Shown here one piece after another: positions 46,201-56,144 of a DNA stretch of 64,000 bases. The position numbers were made by a program, and so were the translations under genes. Numbering within the stretch: the stretch's first letter is position 1; each line of letters begins with the position of its first letter. The notes beneath the pieces are model-generated. The model saw only the letters and a program-made list of their open reading frames with translations. It was not told the origin of the DNA and ran no database searches. The stretch is taken from assembly GCA_012845835.1 (NCBI GenBank), contig JABAKD010000011.1, forward strand, positions 10,106,381-10,170,380. Reading direction: 5' to 3'. Source of the stretch: Undaria pinnatifida (taxonomy: Eukaryota; Sar; Phaeophyceae; Laminariales; Alariaceae).

Positions 46201-48254
46201 CACGGCGTGTCCAGAAGCTGGAAAGTATGTGTGTAAAAAAAACAACAACGACATCAAGCGAAAAACGTAGGGCGCCGACCCAAACTCGTCTGTATATTGA
46301 TGGAACTGGTTGATATGCTTTGGAAGGAGAGGGGGGGGGGGGGGGGGGGGGGGCGAGAAACCACACCATACCGTTGGAATGCCATTTTGTGTTTTACCCT
46401 CTTTCTCGTTATACGCGCTGGCCGTGAGATTTTTTGGTCCATCGGGGTGCTATTTCAGTTCTTGCGTGTTTTATTTGGTTTTTTGCCGCTGTTCCTTATT
46501 TATTATTTTGGTTCTTGGTCGCGTCCATGACGTGTCTTTTCTCTTGTGCGTATGGCGTCTGTTGTGAACGGCCTAGGAATCACTTCGAGAAGAGGGAGAA
46601 AATGAAGATCGGTGGGATGTTCAAGAGCCCGATGACCATCATCATGATCGGCTCCATGGTCATGATGATGTTCCTTCCCAAGATGATGGCCAACCTCGAC
46701 CCCGAGCAGCTTGAGGTGAGGAACAAACGCCGTATCTGGTGATTCGGGCGTTGGAGTGTTGCGAAGGTCCACCGATTATTTACCTGGTATGTATTAATGC
46801 CTTTGGATAGTCGGAGTTTTTTCTTTCCTAGTTTGTTGTATTTATAAGAAATCCCCTGTTGGTTCGCCTGTGTCGATGCTCACATGTTTTAGCGCAAGCT
46901 TGGAGGAGTGCGACATCGCAACATAAACACTGCGGATGCAGCGACCCTTACTTATGTGATAGCCGTTTTAAAAACAACGATTGATACCCATCAACGGCCA
47001 CGGTGCTTGCGGGGCCAAATCCTCCCCCGTCTATGAAACGCCGGCGACATGCTCCTATTGCATGCATGAATTGCGATGGGCCTCTTATCGCTTCTGCGCT
47101 TCTTCTCTCCTCTGTTTTCATGTTTTTTTTTCTTTGCGGGCGAGTCTGGAACACGGGTCACTCCGCGTGACTTATTGAAAAATTAGGAGCAGTAACCCCG
47201 AAGGCTTGGTTTTTGTGTGGTCGTGTCGTTCCTTTCACGAACTTGCTCCCGCTTGGTACGCTTATCGCTTGTCTCGCGCCGGTCTGGCCCCAACCGGATC
47301 TGGGTTCTCCGATCCGGTCTCGGATATGCATTTCACCGGCAAACGTTATAGAACAGCGACTAACACACAACAATATAACCACTTACTGTTTTCGGTCGCC
47401 GAAACTTGGGCGCAAGTTGCAAGGAAGGCTGCTGAAGGGCAACCCCCGTAGTTTGTCTTTCCTGAGGGATTTATGGCGTGAGAGATCTCGACCTTTCAAT
47501 GCAGGGTCAACGGTAAACTTAAAACCTTCTCGTCACTTCAAATCTGGGAGGGGGGGGGGGGGGGGGTAGAGGGAGCGGCAGGAAGTAAGGATGTGTGTCT
47601 GTGTTGGTTTTTCGGTCGCCGAAACTTGGGCGCAAGTGGCAAGGAAGGCTGCTGAAGGGCAACCCCCGTAGTTTGTCTTTCCTGAGGGATTTATGGCGTG
47701 AGAGATCTCGACCTTTCAATGCAGGGTCAACGGTAAACTTAAAACCTTCTCGTCACTTCAAATCTGGGAGGGGGGGGGGGGGGGTAGAGGGAGCGGCAGG
47801 AAGTAAGGATGTGTGTCTGTGTTGGATGTTCTTTTTGCGGTAGTAGCAGGGTTAACCGAACAGGGAGAGTGCATTACGTCTTTCCAACCACCGCCTGCCG
47901 TTTGCACACACTAACCCACCTACCCACCCACCCACCCACCCATCTACCCACCCACCCATCCACCCACCCACCCACCCCGCTACACGCCCATCCGCCCCAC
48001 CCCACCCCACCCCACCCCCACCGCCCCTGGTCGCCGTTGTGCCGGACACCCTACAGGAGATCAAGGGTCAGCAGAAGGCGGTGGCCGACACAGCAAGCAA
48101 CATGTCCATCTCAGACTTGTTCTCCAGCGCCTTTTCCGGAGCCCAGGCGCAACCAGCAGCGCAGCCACCTCCCCCATCGCAGAGTCAACGAGGGTTGGCG
48201 GGGACAGCGGGGGCGGGGGGGAGTCGAGGTCGTGGGAAGAAGAAGCACGGTTAA
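40252..48254 (+). CDS. ER membrane protein complex subunit 7 (EMC7)
   Basis: Plus-strand exons: 40252-40327, 40623-40796, 44416-44477, 46577-46715 and 48057-48254. All donors are GT (gtaacg, gtatat, gtaagt, gtgagg), all acceptors AG, and phases match; TAA at 48252-48254. EMC7 is a lumenal beta-sandwich plus single-TM subunit of the EMC, which inserts membrane proteins at the ER. Signatures: EVIKGNLAMP, then the carbohydrate-binding-like fold SRDGSFAFQDVPAGVYLLEV, VKIKVDDT, the family's YPGAARKETVHPI segment, NHFEKREKMKIGGMFKSP, a Met-rich membrane helix (MTIIMIGSMVMMMFLPKMM) and an acidic NLDPEQLE. The cytosolic tail is Gln/Pro/Gly-rich and ends RGKKKHG. 216 residues are accounted for against about 240 in animals. 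The missing part is the signal peptide exon, which must end in phase 2 upstream of 40252. Confidence 0.94.
41285..41600. repeat. Minisatellite array 1 in EMC7 intron
   Basis: Tandem units of about 40-50 bp around CATACCCGTACCCGGAACTT and GGAAGTTCTGTA. A second array of the same units lies at 42375-42740 in the same intron. Confidence 0.85.
42375..42740. repeat. Minisatellite array 2 in EMC7 intron
   Basis: Units share CCCGGAACTTCTGGAAGTTC and GTACGCCCG(T/A)GCCACAAT with array 1. About eight imperfect units. Confidence 0.85.
45946..46243 (+). mobile_element. tRNA-derived SINE, copy 4
   Basis: CCGGTCGCCTCGGTGGCGTA head, A-box TGGCGTATCAGG, B-box GAGTTCGAGCCCCG, shared body and an A-rich tail (about 46235-46250). 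It lies in the third EMC7 intron upstream of the exon at 46577. Confidence 0.9.
47385..47825. repeat. Recent tandem duplication of about 220 bp in EMC7 intron
   Basis: The block TTTTCGGTCGCCGAAACTTG ... GGAAGTAAGGATGTGTGTCT occurs at about 47389-47604 and again at 47610-47825. Copies are nearly identical; the main difference is the length of an internal poly-G run. It sits in the last EMC7 intron. Confidence 0.93.
47908..48022 (+). repeat. (CCCA)n pyrimidine-rich tract before last EMC7 exon
   Basis: CCACCCACCCACC-type repeats run up to about 35 bp before the acceptor at 48056 and may serve as an extended polypyrimidine tract. Confidence 0.8.
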
Positions 48255-50159
48255 CACAAAAAAAAGTTATACATAAACAAAGAGGCTGCTGTATATCTGG
48301 TATATACTACTGGGCGGAAATATAAGCAACGTTGTGGTATTACTCGTAACTGTTTTCGTTTATGTGGCCTCCCTCGTTTTGGGAAAAATCGCTCTGAAAT
48401 TCATGGCAGGGTGCGCAGTCATCTTGCGTGTTGTGCCTGGTAGGTATGATAGGAGGCCGGCCATTTTGGACGCATCAAGGGCTCTCTTCACCTTACTATA
48501 CGAGTTTGAGTGTGTGAAGCGATCAGTTAAGGGGTCAAGTAGCGGTCTCATATATGCCTGGTAGCATCGTTGGAGATACATCGAGGAAGAAGAGAGGAAG
48601 AAGCGAAAAGTAAGCGTTTGTTTAATTTGGTCGGGCCGGGGAGCGGGGATGCGTGACACCTCGCCTCCTTTTTTCTGCCTGTCTGTCCGCCGTGCCGTCA
48701 GCTTTCGCCCGCTAGGAGGGGGGAAGGCTGTTTCAGCGAACGCTTTATTCGCTTTTCTCTCTCTCTTCGTCCTTGTACTTGATGAAGGTATCGCGTCTCT
48801 TATTTCTTTTCTTTCGTTTATAATATCGTCTGTGCTTGATGTTGTGGTGGTGGGGGGGATTCATCGCCCTGCCCCCCCCCCCCCCCCCCCCGGAATAGTC
48901 TTTAGTGAGCTTGTCGAGATCTCTCCGCCTCTGAGGGAGGGAGGGCGGGGAGGAGATGCCGCATTGTTTCGGCAGAAGGATGGAAGCGAGAGACGATTAA
49001 CATCAAATTATGGATCCGACGAAGAACACCGACTACATCATTGCGCCCCAATAAAGGTTGACCGTTGTGGTGCCCAGGTATATGGACGACGAAGACTAAA
49101 TAATTGCGATCTTGCCAGCCGTTTGGTCCAGTATAAGCGCGCAGTCGGTACGAGTAATGCCGTGATAGCTTAAAGGGTCGCCTTGGCTCGGACAAGCTGG
49201 ACCTGACATCGCCCTGTGGAGTGTTCAGCAGCAGGCGTTACGTATGCGGCCGATGCTGAGGCGTCATTTTTGTCGTTTTTCTTCCCTTTGTAGCCCCTAA
49301 AGGAACTACTCGCATGATAGCCCTGTTGAGTAATGCAAACATGATCCTACACTAAAATCAAGTATGTTGTGGCCATAACAAGGTTGGAGTTCCAACGGGG
49401 TTTATCATACAAAATGTACCAGGTGTACCTGGAACAAAATATTGCTCCAGTTAATGAATGCTCCGACGTGTAGGTGGAAGTTAGTGTTTCGCATGTGTGC
49501 CGTATCGGAAGTCCGGATAAATCGAAAATCCGATCGGTAATCGGATCGGGAAACATGTTCCGATATCGGACAAGAATGCCTTGTTTCTGTCCGGGAGGGA
49601 TGTCACTCTGCTGTCCCTTCTCTCCCTGTTTAGAGGCCGAAGAATCTTGAGGTGTTTTTTTCTTGAAGCTCGAGTTGTCAGCCAAGAAAATGAACACGTG
49701 CTACTTCGGCAGTACGACGTCCTGTTTTCCCGCATTTTTTTCTGCGTCGCAATCGTTTATCGTAATCGTAATCGGAGTTTTTTGCGATCCGATCCGATCC
49801 GACGCTCGAGTTAGAGTTTTCTATATACAGTATGATCGGATATCGGAAAACGCCGACGGGTGAGGTTAAAAATATGCAGTAGTATGTAAATGTAGCCCAT
49901 TTTAAGGGACTCAGACAGATGAAGAAAAACGATATACGAGGGAGCTCAAACTCCTGCTCGCCGACATTTTCCTGCAGGTCCTTAAATTGGACGCAACACT
50001 CGATGCCAATATAACCTTTGTACGCAGAGACGTCTGGATAATCATCTAGGGTGAAGAATCATCGAAATCGGGGATTGTTTTATATATGAGTTTCAATCTG
50101 GGTAGTTGTTCCCCAAATTTTCAGCACAAAAAACGTAGCATTTTTTCCGGACAAAGTCC

Positions 50160-50206
50160 TGCGGGTAGGGTAGGGTTTGGGTTAGGGCCAGGGTTAGGGT
50201 TAGGGT
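50160..50206 (+). repeat. Interstitial telomere-like repeats
   Basis: Degenerate tandem GGGTTAGGG / TAGGGTTTGGG units. Too short and internal to be a chromosome end in this window. Confidence 0.7.
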
Positions 50207-51229
50207 CCAATGTAGTGTTTTCGGAAGTACACGTGGGTCTAACCAACGTCCCCGATTTCCATACTTTATCCTAGGTAATAAATGAAAACTGCGCACGGTT
50301 AAGGCGGCTCCTCTCAATACGGGGGCTCAGGGTCAATAAGCTGTCTCCCGCTTGCAAAACGTAACATAAATCGGTAGAAAACAAACTATTTCCCCCCAAA
50401 GCCAGGTATACCAGATCTGGTAGGAGACGTCGGTACAGGCGGTATAATGGTAGGGACCTCTCCGCCCGGCACTATTGTGGTCCCTTAAAAATAAAGACTA
50501 TCTGCTCCATGTGCCGTGTAGTAGTAGATATTATCTGCTGTCATTATTTTTTTTTTCATCCCCCATTTATTATCCTCGCACCATACCCTCGCCCTCCCTC
50601 CCGGTAGTAACTCAGAAATCCGGGGTCCCATAGCGAGTCCTCTTCCCCCCTCCCCGCAACGGTGTAATTGTCTTCATTTTTATCGCGAGAATGATTCAGC
50701 ATTATAATTTGATTCCCTCGTTGACTCGCATGGAATTGTATTGTGTACTGGCATGTCCCACAACAAATATGCGCTGGTACGTATAAAATACTAAATTACA
50801 GCGTACCTGGTGTACTATTATTAATAATGCTATCATAATACTATACTACTATATACTCTATTACAATACTATTAATATACTACACTAAAAATTGCTACTA
50901 CTGCTACTATTAATACTATAACTGTAAATACTACACTACTAGTACTTACTACCGTTGTACTAATACGTATCTTTCTTGTAACGAAGACCACTGATAGGGA
51001 CAGCTTACGCTATACCTACAATGGGACTCGAAGGGTGCGCCAGCTAGCGTTGGGCTGCGAAAGCAACTGAGTTAAATCGACACACGACGCGTATGAAAAT
51101 ACGCGGAAGTTGTGGTGAGCTAAAGCTTTATTTTTCCCCATCCGCCGGAGGATAAAAAAAAAAGAAAAAAAAAAGTATCTTTCTTAATAGAACTGCTACG
51201 TACCAGGTATGTATTATGTGATGCTGCTA

Positions 51230-51545
51230 TTAGTGGGGTATTAGTCCGTTTGACCACTTGCAAAAGGTTAACCAATAGCTTACCCAAACTAAGCCTTATA
51301 ACGCTCTCCCCCCCTGAAACGGCGGGATAGCAGGTCGGCCGGATATACGGGCGGACTTGTCAATTATCCAAGCTGTTTCATTTCCTGGGTGTACCGGGGA
51401 GAGTATTTTAATTTTGCAAGTTCGACATGGATGGGGAAAGTCTGAAAAAGTAAGTTTATTATGGCGGATGTGGGATTTGAACCCACGACCCAAAAAACCC
51501 ATGGTGTTAAGATACGGTCTCGAAAGGCCTGTAATTATCCGCATT
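51230..51545 (-). repeat. Repeat family R6 with tRNA-like T arm, copy 1
   Basis: On the minus strand it carries CGTGGGTTCAAATCCCACA followed by TCCGCCA, a perfect T-arm plus acceptor 3' strand. The neighbouring block (51232-51302) contains AAGTGGTCAAACGGAC, which resembles an A box. The same blocks recur at 52145-52221 and, inverted, at 53010-53400. Part (51500-51650) is repeated at 51805-51950. Confidence 0.55.
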
Positions 51546-51950
51546 TGAGATCATTTCGATGGGTTTCGTATGATAAAGTTGGCGTTTTATATTCGGGAAA
51601 GTTAGGAAATAGATCGGAAAACGAGCCTCCGATCTCAGAAGCTATTCGGCGCATCTGGCGGAGGCGGTGGTAGCAGCGGCCACGGCCCTCCTAACGAGTG
51701 GGTTTTTAGGAGCCGCATCTTCGACTCATGGTCTAGTTCGTAGAACCGGAGTTTCCCCGAATCTCCCATATTTCTGCACATATATGCGACTCATCAGGGT
51801 GGGCTAGTGTTAAGGTACGGCCTCGAAAGGCCTGTAATTATCCGAATTTGAGATCATTTGGATGGGTTTCGTATGATAAGGTTGGCGTTTTATATTCGGG
51901 AAAGTTAGGAAATAGATCGGAGGCACGAGCCTCCGATCTCAGAAGCTATC
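51500..51950. repeat. Direct repeat pair of about 145 bp
   Basis: TCTCGAAAGGCCTGTAATTA ... TCTCAGAAGCTAT occurs at 51500-51650 and about 51805-51950 with few changes. Confidence 0.85.
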
Positions 51951-53009
51951 AGGGGCTATGGTGGAATCGAATATAGCTACGTCTCTACAAAGGAAAAGAA
52001 AGTGGGTACTCTTCGAGGACCTGCCCAATTGGCAGACCTGCAGGGATCTCTGTGTCCCCCCTATAACTTTACATGTGGCGTCGACGGCAGGACACTACCA
52101 GGTATAACTTTACAATGGTCTGTCGACGACGTCATTTGGTAAGGTATTAATGGGGTATTAGTCCGTTTTACCACTTGGAAAAGGTTAACCAATAATAGCT
52201 TACCCAAACTAAGCCTTATAACACTGCACTGCGGTGTATGTATGTGGTGCTGCTACCTGAGAATGAATAAAAAATCCACTTACTACCTGGCACCACTGTT
52301 GATCAACCGCTGCTGCTATGAATTGATTAGGCATGTTGTAACCGTGTGTGGTATCGTACCTGCACACAACGACCACCGAAGTTGAACTTTCTGTAGCGCA
52401 GCGAGCACAGCACAGCACTACAAAACATATTCCGGCGGTCTGCAGGTCGGTCTGTATTGTGGCGAAATACCGGTACATACATCGGAGCGTCAACCACGAA
52501 TTGATTACTCAAGTATAATTTTCGTACCTGGTATATTTCTTCAACGTCCTGCTAATCAATCATTGACCATGGGGTTCCTTTTGCGGAATATCATTCATTG
52601 TGAACATTGTTTGTTTGTGGCCGTCATTTTTATGATTATCATGTGAAACACATTACCAGGTATATTTACTAACTTATTATTTCGAGAGAGCAAAAGAAAA
52701 ACAACACTCTTTCGCGAGAGAGGCTTACTCTCCCATCCAAAACCATACAGTATACTCGTATATATACATAGTGGGTAATAATTGACGTCTCGTTTTTTTA
52801 TTATTACATACCAGTATATTCCCAAACCGTCAGATTTATCCCCTTAAATGATGTATAATTTCCACGCACAGATTGAGTTGCCCCCCCCCGCTCCTTCTAA
52901 TAATTCAAACCCAGGGCCCCACTCCGCCCTCCACTCACCGATTATACGATTTACTATTATACAGGATACGCTTTTGATAAACTGATGCATATTTCCTTCC
53001 ACAGCTGTG

Positions 53010-53400
53010 TTATAAGGCTTAGTTTGGGTAAGCTATCGGTTAACCTTTTGCAAGTGGTCAAACGGACTACTACCCAACTAATACCTTAACGAATGGCGTC
53101 GTCTCGGCAGGGTCATGGGTTTTTTGGAGGTTTGGGTTCAAATGTCATCCACCATACATAATAAACTTTTTCAGATTTTCCCGTTCGTTGTCCACCATGA
53201 AAAACACTCTCCCCGGTATACCCGGGAAATGAAACGGCTTGGATGTATTGACAGGTAGGTCCGCCGGTGGTATGTCCAAGCGACCTGCTATCCCGTCGTT
53301 TCAGGGAGGGGGGGTGTTATAAGGCTTAGTTTGGGTAAGCTATTGGTTAACCTTTTGCAAGTGGTCAAACGGACTAATACCCCCACTAATTCCTTAACAG
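53010..53400 (+). repeat. Repeat family R6, copy flanked by two terminal direct repeats
   Basis: An 83-bp block (TTATAAGGCTTAGTTTGGG ... CCTTAAC) is present at 53010-53092 and 53315-53398 in the same orientation. The interior has a degraded T-arm (GGGTTCAAATGTC). Confidence 0.65.
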
Positions 53401-53643
53401 CAGCTAGCTAGCTGTCAGATTTTGTCCCCCTCAAAAACGGGGGTTTTCTAATTTCCGTGCACAGACGGACAAACATCATCACCCTGTTGACCCTGATAGA
53501 TAGGTACACTGCAGTTCCAAGGGGAATCGCCGACCTATATCCTTAATGAGGACACACAACAACCCGTAATACGCGCGATCGGAGTATCACACAGCTTGCA
53601 AAAAAATGAGTTTCGACAAAATTTTCTATATCACAGCTAGCTG
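53401..53643. mobile_element. MITE family M1, inverted copy
   Basis: GCTGTCAGATTTTGTCCCCC at the left and ATCACAGCTAGCTG at the right. The interior (CGCCGACCTATATCCTTAAT, CGTAATACGCGCGATCGGAG) matches 36924-37142 inverted. It abuts repeat R6 directly. Confidence 0.8.
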
Positions 53644-53684
53644 ATGGATTTTATTTCTATCGTATTTTTATAATAATAATGATG

Positions 53685-53885
53685 TTTTACCTAGCTCAAA
53701 ATTCCCCACCTAAAGTATAAATACCAATACTTACCATTATAGTGGACAAAAAATAAGACACCTTCCAATCAAAACTCACTCATATAGTATATAACGAGTA
53801 CCAACAACGCAGCTTGCAAAGATGAGTATTGACCTGAAATTCGTCAAACTCACGGCTGACGTCCTTGAAAATTAGTTATAAAATA
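53685..53885 (-). mobile_element. Dispersed element M2, inverted copy
   Basis: Matches 8494-8692 in reverse: CCTAGCTCAAAATTCCCCAC ... GACTGACGTCC-like end. It is shared in part with 25850-25940. It is nested between M1 ends (53643 and 53910). Non-coding. Confidence 0.75.
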
Positions 53886-54076
53886 TATTATAAAAATTAA
53901 AATACACTCCAGCTGTGAGATCGAAGATTTCGTCGAAACTCATCTTTGCAAGCTGTGTGTGATACTCCGATCGCGCGCAATATATATGTCACTCTTGCAC
54001 AGCGCAGCAAGCAGGGGCGGGCGGGAGGAGGGAGGGCACAGTAGTACTGCTGCTGTAGTACGAGTGAGTCACATTA

Positions 54077-54521
54077 TGTATGTATGTATGTATGTATGTA
54101 TGTATGTATGTATGTATGTATGTATGTATGTATGTATGTATGTATGTATGTATGTATGTATGTATGTATGTATGTATGTATGTATGTATGTATGTATGTA
54201 TGTATGTATGTATGTATGTATGTATGTATGTATGTATGTATGTATGTATGTATGTATGTATGTATGTATGTATGTATGTATGTATGTATGTATGTATGTA
54301 TGTATGTATGTATGTATGTATGTATGTATGTATGTATGTATGTATGTATGTATGTATGTATGTATGTATGTATGTATGTATGTATGTATGTATGTATGTA
54401 TGTATGTATGTATGTATGTATGTATGTATGTGTGTGTGTATGTATGTATGTATGTATGTATGTATGTATGTATGTATGTATGTATGTATGTATGTATGTA
54501 TGTATGTATGTATGTGTGTAG
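54077..54521. repeat. (TATG)n microsatellite of about 445 bp
   Basis: More than 105 uninterrupted tetranucleotide units, with a short TGTGTGTG interruption at about 54430. All long open frames here, on both strands, are translations of the repeat and not genes. Confidence 0.98.
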
Positions 54522-54649
54522 TTGCACCAAGAGTGCAATGAAACGGTTCCCCATGTATATATCCGTCTCATTCATGGTGGAAAAAGGATACAGGTACAAC
54601 AGAAAAACAGTGTACACAACAGTGTATTATTATTGTTGTTACTATTATT

Positions 54650-55460
54650 ATTGTTATTTTTGCCCTCCGACAATATAGCGTAGATAGATGCCGTTCCGAT
54701 GTAAATCGAATATCCTTCGATGAAGCAGCAGTAGTACCTAATAATACGAAGTCGAATAATCGCACCATAATGCATTATATGTATGTTGTGCCTGTCGTAC
54801 CCAGTACTAGGGCATGACATTGCGTTGTCGAATGCATTACGATGCATTATTATCTCTGTGTCGTAGCTTGTGACCACAGAGCTGATCTTTCTAGGGTGAA
54901 GAATCAGTACGGACGCTGGGTGTGCTGGATGTCGACGAGTAGAAGAACGGTTTAATGTGAAGAACACACACACATATATATATTGTGTACTCCACGGAGT
55001 GTATATTACGGAGTATGTATATATAGTACTCCGGAGAGTATATATTACGGAGTACGAAGTATATATATTATGTGGGATTGTGATTTTGTGCTCTGTACGT
55101 CACGAAAAAAAAAAAAAAACAGACAGCAACAAACATGCGTGGTGGATACGTTCGGCGAATACAAACAGCCTGCAGCAGCATCGCGTGCATTATATATACT
55201 TGTTTTTACATGAACTGTTTAACTAACATGTATGTATATACGAGGGAAAGAAAATAATAGTAGATAAAAGGAGAAGATGTGGGGAAAGGAAATGGGCAAA
55301 AAATGGTTGGCGGAAGATACCACTGCATTATGGTGCGATCATTCGACTTCATATTAGGTGCTATTGCTGCTTTTTATGGGAGGATATTCGATTTTTATCG
55401 GAAAGAAAGGCATATCGACGCTATTAATACACTGTCGGGGGGCAAAAATAATATTAAATG
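54650..55460. mobile_element. T1 element: long inverted repeats enclosing a LINE 3' end
   Basis: Left arm about 54650-54775 is the inverse of right arm about 55315-55460 (shared GCCCTCCGACA..ATA, CGATGTAAATCGAATATCC, GAAGTCGAATAATCGCACCA). Between them lies a LINE 3' fragment (54779-54972). The T1 arm is also the target into which the recombinase element at 33806 inserted. Confidence 0.7.
54779..54972 (+). mobile_element. 5'-truncated LINE copy (3' end only)
   Basis: TGTATGTTGTGCCTGTC ... CCCAGTACTAGGGCATG ... AATGTGAAGAACACACAC, the same as 32905-33093 of the larger LINE. Ends in a CA/TA microsatellite. Confidence 0.85.
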
Positions 55461-56144
55461 TACGTATGGATGGGATTTGGGACGGAAACGTTTTTCTTTG
55501 TATTCATCAAGGAAGGGATTTTTAGTTTGGAAACATTTTCTCAATTTTTGGGGAAAATAAACGAAAAATAGTTATCAAAGTGAAGTTCCCAGGTATGATA
55601 ATGCGCGGGGTGGGTAGTCTATACATAGGGGTCTGGGTTGGGCTTCGCTGTTATTTGGGCGAAGATGGGAAGAGGCAGCTCTGATATCTCATCGCTACTG
55701 AACACACCTCGCAGCCCCTCAGCAATGAAGAGCTCCCTATTCAATGCTCTGCACGTGGGGCCGCGGAATGCACACACATACATGTCATGCACATGAAAGT
55801 GGCCAATTTTTGCTTCTCTTTTTATTTTTGTCCTCCCCCCCCCCCGTATTAATTCCGGAGATATTTTCGACCTTGTAGTTAACCAACCATGAACCACACA
55901 ACAACCATTTGTGATTCGTCGCGTGTTTTCATTTTTTTCAAGTGACACACGCTGCGCGCACGCTGCCTGCACACCAACGGCCGACCGTCTCCTCCTGTGC
56001 ATCATCATTATCATCTCATCTCGCCATCGTCATCGTCGTCACCCATCAGATTGGCTCCCACAAGCAGATACAGAGAGACAGCGAGTGGTAGTAGTGCCAG
56101 TGTCGTCAGAGCAGAAGAATACACGCGGCATACGAAAAACAGAA

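Larger units (their letters stand above)
48255..56144. other. Intergenic region between EMC7 and the coiled-coil gene
   Basis: No gene recognised. It contains a poly-C run (about 48874-48891), telomere-like repeats (50160-50206), TATTA/CTACTA low-complexity text (50810-50960), the tRNA-like repeat family R6 (51230-53400), MITE M1 (53401-53643), a large (TATG)n tract (54077-54521), and the T1 inverted repeat with a LINE 3' end (54650-55460). The promoter and 5' UTR of the coiled-coil gene presumably lie just upstream of 56145. Confidence 0.55.

Noticed and set aside
51456-51545. Functional tRNA gene
   Set aside because: Only the T arm and 3' acceptor strand are present; the 5' half is not in place, and the sequence belongs to a repeat family.
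53959-54678. Long open frames of Met-Tyr-Val-Cys and Tyr-Ile-His-Thr repeats on both strands
   Set aside because: They are translations of the (TATG)n microsatellite in every frame.
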